A DNA stretch of 64,000 nucleotides, from contig NZ_WUEK01000013.1 of the NCBI RefSeq assembly GCF_009823805.1, forward strand, positions 62,001 through 126,000, read 5' to 3'. A program made the position numbers and the translations under genes. The notes beneath the pieces are model-generated. The model was not told where the DNA came from, made no database searches, and saw nothing but the letters and a program-made list of their open reading frames with translations. This document shows positions 32,999 to 41,562 of this stretch, in pieces (position 1 is the stretch's first letter; the number at the start of each line of letters is the position of its first letter). The DNA is from Nocardioides flavescens. Lineage in GTDB: Bacteria; Actinomycetota; Actinomycetes; Propionibacteriales; Nocardioidaceae.

Positions 32999-33846
32999 GA
33001 CCGGTGCACCAGGTCGTAGACCTCGCGCTTGGGCACCCCGGCCGCGCGTGCGACCTCGGCGATGGCGTCCTTGCGGGACATCCCGGACTCCTCCCGTTCG
33101 GCGACCCGGGCGCGCAGGGCGTCGGGGTCGGTCTCCGGTGCCGGCGGCTGCGCGCCGGCGACCACGATCGTCACCTCGCCCCGTACCCCGTCACCCGCCC
33201 AGGCAGCCAGCTCGGCCAGCGGGCCGCGCCGGACCTCCTCGTGGGTCTTGGTGAGCTCGCGGCACACGGCGCCCGGCCGGTCGGCGCCCAGCGCCTCGGC
33301 CATCGCCTCGAGGGCGGCCTGCGTGCGGTGGGGGGCCTCGAAGAAGACCATCGTGCGCTCCTCCGCGGCCAGCCCCGCGAGCCGCCGCGACCGCTCGCCC
33401 GCCTTGCGCGGCAGGAACCCCTCGAAGCAGAACCGGTCGACCGGCAGGCCGGAGACCGCGAGCGCGGTGAGCACCGCGGAGGGGCCGGGCACCGCGGTGA
33501 CCGCGACGCCCGCCTCGACGCAGGCGGCCACCAGGCGGTACCCGGGGTCGCTGACGCTGGGCATCCCGGCGTCGGTCACGAGCAGCACGCGAGCACCGCC
33601 GAGCAGCTCCTCGAGCAGGGCCGGGGTGCGGGCGGACTCGTTGCCCTCGAAGTACGACACGACGCGGCCGCCCACCTCGACGCCGAGGTCGGTGGTGAGC
33701 CGGCGCAGCCGGCGGGTGTCCTCGGCGGCCACGACGTCGGCTCCGGCGAGCTCGGCGGCGAGGCGCGGCGGGGCGTCCTCGACGCGACCGATCGGCGTCG
33801 CCGCCAGGACCAGCAGGCCGGCGGCGCCTCCGGCGTCTGCTCCCAT
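32995..33846 (-). CDS. rsmI: 16S rRNA (cytidine1402-2'-O)-methyltransferase
   Basis: 283 residues of the tetrapyrrole-methylase-like RsmI family. Conserved stretches are LVLAATPIGRVEDAPPRL, VVAAEDTRRLRRL, LVTDAGMPSVSDPGYRLV, VPGPSAVLTALAVSGLP and FFEAPHRTQAAL. The C-terminal tail (SGMSRKDAIAEVARAAGVPKREVY) is a small HTH-like extension usual in the family. It methylates C1402 of 16S rRNA. Its ATG at 33846 is only 33 bp from the divergent mannosyltransferase start, an arrangement conserved in Actinobacteria. Confidence 0.95.
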   Translation of the reverse strand: MGADAGGAAGLLVLAATPIGRVEDAPPRLAAELAGADVVAAEDTRRLRRLTTDLGVEVGGRVVSYFEGNESARTPALLEELLGGARVLLVTDAGMPSVSDPGYRLVAACVEAGVAVTAVPGPSAVLTALAVSGLPVDRFCFEGFLPRKAGERSRRLAGLAAEERTMVFFEAPHRTQAALEAMAEALGADRPGAVCRELTKTHEEVRRGPLAELAAWAGDGVRGEVTIVVAGAQPPAPETDPDALRARVAEREESGMSRKDAIAEVARAAGVPKREVYDLVHRS

Positions 33847-33879
33847 GCCCCGATCATGGCAGCCCGTACGCTTCCGGAC

Positions 33880-35592
33880 GTGACCACGGCCCCGACGCTC
33901 CCCCCGCAGGAGGAGCTCGAGTCGCTCGGCGGCCCGACCGCCTGGGAGCGCGCGCGGCGCCGGGTCGACCTCGAGGACCCCGTCGTCGGCTGGGCGGCCG
34001 CGCTCGGCCTCACACTGTTCGCGCTCTTCCTGCGGCTGTGGAAGCTCGGGACGCCGCACGAGTTCGAGTTCGACGAGACCTACTACGCCAAGGACGCGTG
34101 GTCGCTGCTGCACTTCGGCTACGCCCAGTCCTACGTCGACGGCGCCAACGACCAGATCCTCGCCGGCAACGTCGACGGCCAGTGGACGGGCGACCCGTCG
34201 ATGGTGGTGCACCCCGAGGTCGGCAAGTGGCTGATCGCGCTGGGCGAGAAGGCCTTCGGGATGGACCCGTTCGGCTGGCGCGTCGCCTCGGCCGTCGTCG
34301 GCGCGCTGATGATCCTGCTGATGTGCCGCCTGGTGCGCCGGATGACGGGCTCGACCATGCTCGGCCTGGTCGCGGGGCTGCTGCTGAGCCTGGACGGCCT
34401 GCAGTTCGTGCTCTCCCGCCTCGCGCTGCTCGACATCTTCCTGGCCTTCTTCATCCTGCTGGCCGTGCACTGCCTCGTCGCCGACCGGCAGTGGCTGCGC
34501 CGCCGCATGGCCGAGCGGGTGACCACGCAGCTCGACGGCTCGTCGTGGGGGCCCGTGCGCGGACTGCTGTTCCGCCCCTGGCTGCTGGCCAGCGGGGTCG
34601 CCTGGGGTCTCGCGATCGGCACGAAGTGGACCGCGCTCTACCCGCTCGCGGCGTTCGGCGTGCTCACCTGGCTGTGGAGCGCGGGCGCGCGCCGCTCGTT
34701 CGGCGTGCGCTGGGCGACGCTGCGCTCGGTGCTCACCGACGGCCTGCCGGCGTTCGTGCACCTCGTCGTCGTGGCGGCGCTCGTCTACACCGTGAGCTGG
34801 ACCGGCTGGCTGATGCACGCGGGTGAGTACGAGCGGGCGCTGTCGTCGACGCAGTACACCCAGTTCGTCAAGGAGCGGCCCTGCACCGGCACCGGCGACG
34901 AGCGCCAGGAGAACAACCTCGACGACAGCGGCAAGCGCTGGCCCACCGCCACCGAGCCCGACGCCAGCGGTCTCGGCGAGGTGTGGCAGTCGCTGCGCTC
35001 GCTGGCCAGCTACCACCACGACGTCTACACCTTCCACACCCACTACCTGAACTGCTCCAGCCACCCCTACGCCTCGGCGCCCTCGGGCTGGCCCGTCCTC
35101 AACCGGCCGGTCGGGGTCGCCGCCGACACCGACATCCAGCCGGGCACCCGCGGCTGCGACGCCGCGGCCGGCAGCACGTGCCTCAAGCAGGTGCTGCTCA
35201 TCGGGACGCCGACGATCTGGTGGGGCGGCGTGGTCGCACTGCTCTTCGCGCTGCTGATGTGGGTGGGGGCACGCGACTGGCGCTTCGGCGTCGCGGTCGT
35301 CGGCGCCGCGTCGACGTGGCTGCCGTGGCTGCTCTACGACTCCCGGCCGATCTTCAGCTTCTACGCCGTCGCCTACCTGCCGTTCGTGGTGCTCGCGCTG
35401 ACGCTGGCCTTCGGCACGATGATCGGGCCGTCGCGCACCCCCTCGCGCCGGCGCACGGTCGGAGTGGTCGTCGCCGGCTCCTTCGTGGTGCTGACCGTGC
35501 TCAACTTCGCGTGGTTCTGGCCGATCTTCACCGACCAGCTCCTGACCCGCGGCGAGTGGCTCGACCGCGTGTGGTTCCAGAGGTGGATCTGA
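33880..35592 (+). CDS. pmt: Polyprenol-phosphate-mannose:protein mannosyltransferase
   Basis: About 570 residues, GT39-family integral membrane enzyme that transfers mannose from polyprenyl-phosphate-mannose to exported proteins. The essential first-loop acidic pair is in EFDETYYAKDAWSLL, and at least nine hydrophobic helices follow, such as LGLTLFALFLRLW, VVGALMILLMCRLV and LVAGLLLSLDGLQFV. A large extracellular loop with cysteines lies in the middle (about residues 310-420). I prefer GTG 33880 (MTTAPTLPPQEE) over ATG 33856. The stop overlaps the next start (ATGA). Confidence 0.92.
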   Translation: MTTAPTLPPQEELESLGGPTAWERARRRVDLEDPVVGWAAALGLTLFALFLRLWKLGTPHEFEFDETYYAKDAWSLLHFGYAQSYVDGANDQILAGNVDGQWTGDPSMVVHPEVGKWLIALGEKAFGMDPFGWRVASAVVGALMILLMCRLVRRMTGSTMLGLVAGLLLSLDGLQFVLSRLALLDIFLAFFILLAVHCLVADRQWLRRRMAERVTTQLDGSSWGPVRGLLFRPWLLASGVAWGLAIGTKWTALYPLAAFGVLTWLWSAGARRSFGVRWATLRSVLTDGLPAFVHLVVVAALVYTVSWTGWLMHAGEYERALSSTQYTQFVKERPCTGTGDERQENNLDDSGKRWPTATEPDASGLGEVWQSLRSLASYHHDVYTFHTHYLNCSSHPYASAPSGWPVLNRPVGVAADTDIQPGTRGCDAAAGSTCLKQVLLIGTPTIWWGGVVALLFALLMWVGARDWRFGVAVVGAASTWLPWLLYDSRPIFSFYAVAYLPFVVLALTLAFGTMIGPSRTPSRRRTVGVVVAGSFVVLTVLNFAWFWPIFTDQLLTRGEWLDRVWFQRWI

Positions 35593-35999
35593 TGAGCTCC
35601 TTCACTCCCGGCTGGGGCGCGTGGCCGCCCGCGCTGCTCGACTTCCTGACCGAGCGGCACCTCGCCACGCTCACCACGCTGCGCCGCGACGGCACCCCGC
35701 ACGTGGTGCCGGTCGGCGTCGTGCTCGACCACGAGCAGGAGTGCGCGTGGGTCATCACCGACGGCGGCTCGGCCAAGGCCCGCCACCTCGCAGAGCCCGC
35801 ACCCGTGGCGGTCGCGTCCGTCGAGGGGCGTCACTGGGCGACGATCGAGGGCACCGCGGTCGCGCGCAGCGACCAGGAGTCGGTCGCGCGCGCCTGCGAG
35901 CGGTACGCCGCGCGCTACCGCCAGCCGCGCGAGAACCCCACCCGGGTCGCGCTGCGCATCGAGGTCTCCCGCGTGCTCTGCAGCGGCTCGCTGCTCTGA
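35592..35999 (+). CDS. PPOX-class flavin/F420-dependent oxidoreductase
   Basis: 135-residue split beta-barrel of the pyridoxamine-oxidase-like superfamily. FLTERHLATLTTLRRDGTPHVVPVGVVLD is the signature N-terminal half, followed by ARHLAEPAPVAVASVEGRHWATIEGTAVA. Actinobacterial members of this length bind coenzyme F420 or FMN and reduce small molecules. It is coupled to the mannosyltransferase gene by an ATGA overlap, but a functional link is not evident. Convergent with the next gene, with one base between stops. Confidence 0.85.
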   Translation: MSSFTPGWGAWPPALLDFLTERHLATLTTLRRDGTPHVVPVGVVLDHEQECAWVITDGGSAKARHLAEPAPVAVASVEGRHWATIEGTAVARSDQESVARACERYAARYRQPRENPTRVALRIEVSRVLCSGSLL

Positions 36000-36000
36000 G

Positions 36001-36849
36001 TCAGGCGGGGTCGGCTTGGGGCTCGGCGTTCGCGCAGGACGCGGCGAAGCTGAGCAGGTCGTCGATGTCGAAGTGCGACGGGTCGTCGTGGGTGCCGCTG
36101 ACCGTGAGCACGCTGACGTCCGCGCCGCGCTGCTGCAGCGCGGCGGCGACGCGGCCGGTGTTCTCCGACTCGCGCACCCAGGTGTCGTCGGGCGAGGTCA
36201 CCATCCGGTAGCGGGTCTGGGTCGGGAGGTCGTCGACCACGTTGACCGGGTTGCGGTCGAAGGGCACGTCGCCGCCGTAGGCCTCGCGGATGATCCGCGG
36301 CCCACCGGGGACGTTCTGCATCTTGGTCAGGTCGAGCGCCGGCTTCACGCCGTACCAGCACGGCGGCTCGGCGACGTTGCCGTGGACCATGGCGTTGACC
36401 GACACCGCGCCGCCCATGGAGCCCGAGACCCACAGGCGCACGGGGACGCCGCCGGTCTCCTGCTCGGCCCAGGCCAGGAGGTTCTCGGTGTCGGCGGTGG
36501 ACGCCTCGTTGCCCCAGGAGTCGGTGTGGAAGTCGGAGGCCGCGACGATCCAGCCCGCCTGCACCAGCGACTGCAACCACGGCTCGTCCATGCGGTTGTC
36601 GACGCCGCCGTTCTGGCCGTGGAAGAAGACGGCGATGCCGACGGGCGAGTCGGTCGGCGGCATCGAGAGCCGCACGTCCTGACCCTTCACCCGGCCGTAG
36701 ACCACCGAGCCGACGGGAGCGTCGGCGGTGGCGGTCGCGGTGGCCAGCACGAACAGCGCGGCGAGGACCAGGGCGAGCGGACGGATGCGGAAGAACGCAC
36801 CGAGGAACGAGCGGGCGCGACCGCTCCCCACCACCCCCGTCACTGGCAT
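36001..36849 (-). CDS. Exported alpha/beta hydrolase
   Basis: 282 residues with an N-terminal signal or anchor (IRPLALVLAALFVLATATATA). The hydrolase fold shows VFFHGQNGGVDN as the oxyanion strand, GSMGGAVS as the nucleophile elbow (Ser), and a late Asp/His pair near GTHDDPSHFDIDDL. It resembles secreted prolyl-oligopeptidase or lipase-like proteins of Actinobacteria; the substrate is unknown. It is alone in its transcription unit. Confidence 0.8.
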   Translation of the reverse strand: MPVTGVVGSGRARSFLGAFFRIRPLALVLAALFVLATATATADAPVGSVVYGRVKGQDVRLSMPPTDSPVGIAVFFHGQNGGVDNRMDEPWLQSLVQAGWIVAASDFHTDSWGNEASTADTENLLAWAEQETGGVPVRLWVSGSMGGAVSVNAMVHGNVAEPPCWYGVKPALDLTKMQNVPGGPRIIREAYGGDVPFDRNPVNVVDDLPTQTRYRMVTSPDDTWVRESENTGRVAAALQQRGADVSVLTVSGTHDDPSHFDIDDLLSFAASCANAEPQADPA

Positions 36850-36908
36850 GCCCCCATCATCGCCGATGACCGGTCAACGGTCACGACGGGACCGGGTCAC
36901 GCCCCCGG

Positions 36909-37208
36909 TCACGCTCCCAGCACGGCCGCCACGGTCTGGACCGGCAGCGCCGGCACCTCCCAGGGGTGCACGTCACCGCGGCGGTGACGGGCGCGCGAGA
37001 CCGCCTCGACGATCACCCGCTGGACGTGGTCGACGCCGAGCCCGACGTGCTGCGCGATCTCGTCGGCGGACCAGTCGTGGAACAGGCGCAGCTCGACGAC
37101 CTGGCGCTGGGTGGCACCGAGCTCCAGCACGCAGGCGCGCAGCAGGAGCCGCTCGAGCGCGGCCTCGTGGGCCTCGTCGACGGGTCGGGCAGTGGGGGTG
37201 AGTGGCAC
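36909..37208 (-). CDS. Small protein with sigma-factor region 4-like HTH
   Basis: 99 residues from the GTG at 37208. The core ALERLLLRACVLELGATQRQVVELRLFHDWSADEIAQHVGLGVDHVQRVIVEAVSRARHR is a sigma-70 region 4-type helix-turn-helix, but no region 2 is present, so it cannot be a complete sigma factor. It may be a stand-alone DNA-binding regulator. The frame upstream of the GTG is open but low-complexity. No anti-sigma gene is adjacent. Confidence 0.65.
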   Translation of the reverse strand: MPLTPTARPVDEAHEAALERLLLRACVLELGATQRQVVELRLFHDWSADEIAQHVGLGVDHVQRVIVEAVSRARHRRGDVHPWEVPALPVQTVAAVLGA

Positions 37209-37339
37209 GGGGGAGCACCGGGTTCTGCGAGGGAGGGGGTGTGAGTCCCGCGGGCGCACCCGAGCGGCAGCGGTCCTCACGCTGCACGCTACGCGGCCAC
37301 AGTGGCCGATGCAAACGTTTGCCCGACCTTGACGGCCCC

Positions 37340-38503
37340 TCAGGCGGTCTCGGCACTCCCCCGGTGGGGCACGCCGGCCAGCTGGTCGCGACGTACGACG
37401 AGCCCCGAGACCGTGGTGAGGAACCGCTCGGTGCTCTCCCCCGGCGCCAGGTCGTCGAAGTAGTGGCGGCGCATCGCGACCCGGGCGAGGTGGTGCTCGT
37501 CGTGGTCGAGTCGTGCGGCGAGCAGGGCCGTGAGGGTGTCCATCGAGTCGGCGTCGACGACGTCGGCGCAGCGACTGACCGGCACCTCGCTGCGCAGCCG
37601 CTCGGCGTCACCGTGGCGGTCGGTCAGGACGATCGGCTTGTCGGTGCGCAGGAACAGCCAGTCCAGACCGACGGAGGAGACGTCGGTGACCATCGCGTCG
37701 CAGCGGCCCATGACGGCGAGGATGTCGCCGTCCAGCACCGCCACGTGGCCGGCCCCCGGGTCGAGCCGGTCGGCCTCCGCGAGGCGGTCGAGCACGGCCT
37801 GGTGGCCGGCCCGGATCGCCGGCGTCGGGCTCGTCACGACCTTGGGGTGGGGCTTGTAGACGAGGCGCACGTCGGGCAGCGCCAGCACCGACCCGGCGAT
37901 CTGGTCGGCGAACAGGTCGACGCTGGTGTAGTCGTTGTAGTCGGCGTCGCCCTCCCACGTGGGGGCGTAGAGCACGGTGCGCCGCGGGCTCTCCGCGACG
38001 ATCGGGGCGCGGTCGAGGTCGAGCTGGGGGCGCCCGACGCGCACGAGCCGGCTGCCGTCGTACTCCAGCAGCCCGGTGACGTGACGCTGCACGGCGGCCT
38101 CGCCCGCGACGAGGACGCGGTCGTAGGCCTTGGCGTTGTTGCTGGCCATGCTCTGCTTGTCGCTCTCGCCGTGGCCGATGTGGACGTGCAGGAAGCGCGA
38201 GTCCAGCAGCGAGTGGAAGTTGAGCATGGAGTTGTTGACGTAGAGCGCGACCTTGGGCGCGAGGGCGTCGTAGAGCTCCGCCAGCTCGGCGAACTCGGGC
38301 GCCAGCAGGACCGGCAGCCGTGTGCGGCGTCGCGCGACGGCCGCGGTGCGGGGATCTCGGGTGACGACGGCGACCTTGTGCACGGTGTCGAGGAGCTCGA
38401 GCACCGGGAGCCACTGCAGTAACTGGTAGACCCGGGTCGGGTCGTCGGGGTAGTAGGCCACGACCTCCACCGCGACGCCGACCGGGTCGGTCTGGTCCGT
38501 CAC
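37340..38503 (-). CDS. CDP-glycerol glycerophosphotransferase-like protein
   Basis: 387 residues, GTG start at 38503. A GT-B-like fold of the TagB/TagF group: VHIGHGESDKQSMASNNAKAYDRVLVAGEAA carries the conserved His and Ser/Asp residues, and YAPTWEGDADYNDYTS, LVYKPHPK and MVTDVSSVGLDWLFLRTDKPIV the donor-binding part. Enzymes of this group build teichoic or related glycerol/ribitol-phosphate polymers. No membrane anchor is seen and no other wall-polymer gene adjoins it. The length is that of the C-terminal catalytic part alone. Confidence 0.82.
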   Translation of the reverse strand: MTDQTDPVGVAVEVVAYYPDDPTRVYQLLQWLPVLELLDTVHKVAVVTRDPRTAAVARRRTRLPVLLAPEFAELAELYDALAPKVALYVNNSMLNFHSLLDSRFLHVHIGHGESDKQSMASNNAKAYDRVLVAGEAAVQRHVTGLLEYDGSRLVRVGRPQLDLDRAPIVAESPRRTVLYAPTWEGDADYNDYTSVDLFADQIAGSVLALPDVRLVYKPHPKVVTSPTPAIRAGHQAVLDRLAEADRLDPGAGHVAVLDGDILAVMGRCDAMVTDVSSVGLDWLFLRTDKPIVLTDRHGDAERLRSEVPVSRCADVVDADSMDTLTALLAARLDHDEHHLARVAMRRHYFDDLAPGESTERFLTTVSGLVVRRDQLAGVPHRGSAETA

Positions 38504-38519
38504 GAGCGAAGCATAGGAG

Positions 38520-38543
38520 CGGCGCGCCCCGAGGGGCGCGCCG
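38520..38543. terminator. Hairpin between small membrane peptide and glycerophosphotransferase gene
   Basis: Perfect 11-bp stem CGGCGCGCCCC/GGGGCGCGCCG with a 2-nt loop, in the 65-bp gap. A second hairpin (GCAGCCGT/ACGGCTGC, 38562-38582) overlaps the stop of the small gene. Neither has a T-run. Confidence 0.5.
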
Positions 38544-38568
38544 GTCCGGGTGCTGTCTGCTGCAGCCG

Positions 38569-38655
38569 TCAGAGACGGCTGCGACCGCGCAGGTGGTTGG
38601 CGACGTAGATCGCCAGGGCGACGATGGCGAGGATGACAAGGATGGTCCACAGCAT
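38569..38655 (-). CDS. 28-residue single-span membrane peptide
   Basis: Reads MLWTILVILAIVALAIYVAN followed by HLRGRSRL: one hydrophobic helix of about 18 residues and a short, strongly basic C-terminal tail, so the tail should stay in the cytoplasm. GGAG lies 8 nt before the ATG, a good ribosome-binding site. Small hydrophobic peptides of this form act as envelope-stress proteins, regulators of membrane enzymes or type I toxins; nothing here decides among them. Its length put it below usual gene-calling limits. Confidence 0.6.
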   Translation of the reverse strand: MLWTILVILAIVALAIYVANHLRGRSRL

Positions 38656-38757
38656 GGTGCAACTCCGTCCGTCGTTCGCGGGCACCGTTGCCTCGCGGTC
38701 ACCGATCACTACCCGGTGGTGACCCTCGTCACACCTCGGGCGGGGTACCACCTCGAC

Positions 38758-38961
38758 ATGGCCGTCACCGTCAACCACCCCCAGCTCGGCAGCGCGAGCA
38801 CCGAGACCCGCCACGAGCTGGGCACCAGCGTCATCGTCGAGGATGGCCACCTGCAGGTGCGCTCGAGCGAGAACGGCCTCGAGCACGCGATCGTCGCCAT
38901 CTACGCCCCCGGCCAGTGGGCCTCGGCGATCGTCGACCTGCCGGCAGCGCCGCCCGCCTGA
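38758..38961 (+). CDS. Hypothetical protein
   Basis: 67 residues, MAVTVNHPQLGSASTE through IVAIYAPGQWASAIVDLPAAPPA. No recognised family, signal or membrane segment. The frame has good actinobacterial codon bias. There is no strong ribosome-binding site (CACCTCGAC precedes the ATG). It is divergent from the small membrane peptide and upstream of the PadR operon. Confidence 0.5.
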   Translation: MAVTVNHPQLGSASTETRHELGTSVIVEDGHLQVRSSENGLEHAIVAIYAPGQWASAIVDLPAAPPA

Positions 38962-38990
38962 GGATATCTCCCCGCTCCCTATTCACTCGG

Positions 38991-39011
38991 TGTATACATC
39001 GGGTGTACTGT
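38991..39011 (+). promoter_or_regulatory. Likely PadR operator/promoter
   Basis: The palindrome TGTATACA (38991-38998) is followed by GTGTACT, just before the PadR gene. PadR regulators bind ATGTA/TACAT-type dyads, so self-repression is likely. TATACA also fits a -10 box. Confidence 0.55.
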
Positions 39012-39018
39012 CCGTGGC

Positions 39019-39555
39019 ATGGGAGCGAGCGAGGTGCTGCTCGGCCTGCTCGCCCGGGGCCCCGCGCACGGCTACGAGCTGAAGGCCGACCACGACGCGT
39101 GGTTCCCCTCGGCCAAGCCCCTGGCCTTCGGGCAGGTCTACGCGACCCTCGGCCGCCTGGAGCGTGACGCCCTGGTCGAGACCGTCGAGGTGCAGACCGG
39201 CTCCGGCCCCGAGCGCACCGTCTACGCCATCACGACCGGCGGTCGCGCCGCTCTCGACGCGTGGCTGGGCCAGGCCGAGGGCCCGGCCGAGCACGCCGCC
39301 GACGAGCTGGTCCGCAAGACGGTGACGGCGCTGCGGCTCGGCGTCGACCAGGCCGGGTTCCTGGCCCGCCAGGGCGAGGCGCACCTCGCCCTGATGCGAC
39401 GCCTGACCCGCGAGCGCGAGACGACCACCGAGCCGGGGGCGCGACTCGCCCTCGACCACCGTCTCCTGCACCTCGACGCAGACCTGCGCTGGCTCGAGGA
39501 GACCCGGGCCCGCGTAGGCGACACGACGACCACGACAGACGGGGAGCAGCGATGA
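39019..39555 (+). CDS. PadR-family transcriptional regulator
   Basis: 178 residues. The N-terminal winged helix EVLLGLLARGPAHGYELKADHDAWF...FGQVYATLGRLERDALVE is the PadR signature, followed by a C-terminal dimerization helix region (AVARLALDHRLLHLDADLRWLEE-like). In PadR-ABC operons the repressor commonly answers to a toxic peptide or drug exported by the pump. It is coupled to the ATPase gene by an ATGA overlap. Confidence 0.92.
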   Translation: MGASEVLLGLLARGPAHGYELKADHDAWFPSAKPLAFGQVYATLGRLERDALVETVEVQTGSGPERTVYAITTGGRAALDAWLGQAEGPAEHAADELVRKTVTALRLGVDQAGFLARQGEAHLALMRRLTRERETTTEPGARLALDHRLLHLDADLRWLEETRARVGDTTTTTDGEQR

Positions 39556-40244
39556 CGGAGCACGACGGAGCGGTCCTGACGGGGACCGCCCTGCACAAGT
39601 CCTTCGGCGCGACACCCGCCCTGCGCGGGGTCGACGTCGCGATCGCGCCGGGCGAGCAGGTCGCGGTCACCGGGCCGAGCGGCAGCGGCAAGTCGACCCT
39701 CCTGCACTGTCTGGCCGGCGTGACCTCGCCCGACTCGGGCTTCGTCAGCCTGGCGGGCCACCGACTGGACTCGCTGAGCGAGCACCAGCGCACCCGGGTG
39801 AGAAGGGTCCGGATCGGCCTCGTGCTGCAGTTCGGTCAGCTCGTGCCCGACCTCACCGCTGTCGAGAACGTCGCCCTCCCTCTCCTCCTCGAGGGCCGCC
39901 GGCGCCCGGACGCCGAGCAGGCCGCCCGGGGCTGGCTCGAGCGGCTCGGGGTCGGCGACCGGGCCGACGTACGCCCCCTCGAACTGTCGGGCGGCGAGCA
40001 GCAGCGCGTCGCCATCGCCCGCGGGCTGGTCACCTCGCCCGACGTGGTGCTGGCCGACGAGCCCACCGGCGCCCTCGACACCGTCACCGGCGAGCAGGCT
40101 CTGCAGGTGCTCGTCGAGGCGACCCGCGAGACCGGCGCGGCCCTCGTCGTCGTCACCCACGACCACCGGGTCGCGGCCCACATGGAGCGCGGCATCGCGC
40201 TGCGCGACGGCCGCGTCGAGCTGGTGCGGGAGCCCGGCGCGTGA
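39552..40244 (+). CDS. ABC exporter ATP-binding protein (LolD/MacB type)
   Basis: 230 residues. Walker A TGPSGSGKSTLLHCLAG, Q-loop LVLQFGQLVPDLT, signature LSGGEQQRVAIARGL, Walker B VVLADEPTGALD and H-loop VVVTHDHRV. It partners the FtsX-type permease that follows (GTGA overlap), forming a MacB-like mechanotransmission exporter rather than an importer. No membrane-fusion protein gene is present, as expected in a Gram-positive. Confidence 0.93.
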   Translation: MTEHDGAVLTGTALHKSFGATPALRGVDVAIAPGEQVAVTGPSGSGKSTLLHCLAGVTSPDSGFVSLAGHRLDSLSEHQRTRVRRVRIGLVLQFGQLVPDLTAVENVALPLLLEGRRRPDAEQAARGWLERLGVGDRADVRPLELSGGEQQRVAIARGLVTSPDVVLADEPTGALDTVTGEQALQVLVEATRETGAALVVVTHDHRVAAHMERGIALRDGRVELVREPGA

Positions 40245-41551
40245 GGCCGCTGTGGGTCGCGGTGGTCGCCGGAGCCGGACAGCTGCGCGGCATCCTCGTC
40301 CTCCTCACCACCGCCCTCGTGTCGGGACTGCTCCTCGTCGCAGTCTCGTACGCACGACTCGGCGGCTGGGGCGGCTACCAGAGCACCTACGACGGCGGTG
40401 CGCCGCTGTTCGGTCCGGTGGCCGACCCGGGCACGCGGGGCGGCGCCATCCTCGGGGTGGTGCTGCTCTGCCTGCCGGTCGTGCTCCTGCTCGACCAGTG
40501 CGTGCGGCTCGGGTCCGCCGCGCAGCGGCGACGCTACGAGGCCCTCGCCGTCGCGGGGGCCAGCCGCCGCGACCTGCGCCGCTGGGGGGCGATCGAGACC
40601 GGGGTGCCCGCCGTGGCCGGTGCCGCGCTCGGGGTCGGCGTCTGGATCGTGATGCGGCAGGTCCTCGGCTACGGCCTGGCCACCTCCCCCGTCCGCGCCC
40701 TGGTGCCGACGGCGACCGGCCCGGGGTGGTGGACGCTGCTCGTGATCGTCCTGGTCGCGGCGTACGGCGTGCTGGTCGGGCAGCGCGCAGCGGCGCGCGC
40801 GAGTCGGCCGCCCCGGGCGCCGAAGAAGCCGCCGCGTCCCTGGGGTCTGCTCGTGCTGGGTGCCGCGGTCGCGCTCCTGGCACCGTGGATGAACACAGAG
40901 TCCGAGCTGCCGGGGCTCGCTGCGGTAGCGCTCGTCACCGTGGGCCTGGCGCTGACGACACCGTGGCTCGCCCACGTCATGGCCTCGCGGCTCCACGGGC
41001 GGACAGACGACCCTGCCGAACTCCTCGCCACGGCTCGGATCCGCGCCGACCACGGGGCAGCGGGCCGGGCGGCGGCCGCAGTCGGAGCAGTAGGGGCGAC
41101 GTCCGGGGTCGCCGGCGCCCTGCTGGTGCGCGCCCTGACGGAGCAGTACGTCGACCTCTACATCGTGGTCCCGCTGCTCCTGGTGGGCTCCCTCGCCGCA
41201 CTCGTCCTCGGGGTCATCACCTCGTCGCTCGCCCTCCACTCGATCGAGGCCACCCTGACCCGCGGTCGCGAGGTGGCGGCGCTCGTCGCGACCGGGGTCC
41301 CGCTCTCCACACTGGAGCGGGCCGTGGAGGCAGAGTGCCGGATCGTGACGATGCCGGTCACCACGGGTGCCGCCCTGTGCGGAGCGCTGGCCATCACCGC
41401 CCTGACCGCGTCTCCGTCAGCCCTGGTGGGCGGACTCGTCGGAGCCGCAGTCGTCGCGATCGGGCTCCGGTTCGCGGTCCGCTGCACGGCGCGCCTGACC
41501 GCGCCGTGGCTGCACCGCGCCGTTGCTCAGGGGAGCCTCCGCACGGCCTGA
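40241..41551 (+). CDS. FtsX-like ABC exporter permease
   Basis: 436 residues with about ten hydrophobic segments arranged as two FtsX-like halves. The first includes GILVLLTTALVSGLLLVAVSYA, then VVLLCLPVVLLLDQ and EALAVAGASRRDLRRWGAIE, which is the cytoplasmic coupling element; the second half ends with a similar ALVATGVPLSTLERAVEAE. It depends on the ATPase encoded immediately upstream. Its stop codon is part of the operator-like palindrome of the xylanase gene. Confidence 0.88.
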   Translation: MRPLWVAVVAGAGQLRGILVLLTTALVSGLLLVAVSYARLGGWGGYQSTYDGGAPLFGPVADPGTRGGAILGVVLLCLPVVLLLDQCVRLGSAAQRRRYEALAVAGASRRDLRRWGAIETGVPAVAGAALGVGVWIVMRQVLGYGLATSPVRALVPTATGPGWWTLLVIVLVAAYGVLVGQRAAARASRPPRAPKKPPRPWGLLVLGAAVALLAPWMNTESELPGLAAVALVTVGLALTTPWLAHVMASRLHGRTDDPAELLATARIRADHGAAGRAAAAVGAVGATSGVAGALLVRALTEQYVDLYIVVPLLLVGSLAALVLGVITSSLALHSIEATLTRGREVAALVATGVPLSTLERAVEAECRIVTMPVTTGAALCGALAITALTASPSALVGGLVGAAVVAIGLRFAVRCTARLTAPWLHRAVAQGSLRTA

Positions 41552-41562
41552 GAGCGTTCTCA
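41549..41562. promoter_or_regulatory. LacI-type operator resembling cellulose/xylan regulator sites
   Basis: TGAGAGCGTTCTCA agrees at 11 of 14 positions with the known actinobacterial CebR/CelR operator TGGGAGCGCTCCCA. It lies about 180 bp before the xylanase gene and overlaps the stop of the permease gene. Confidence 0.55.
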
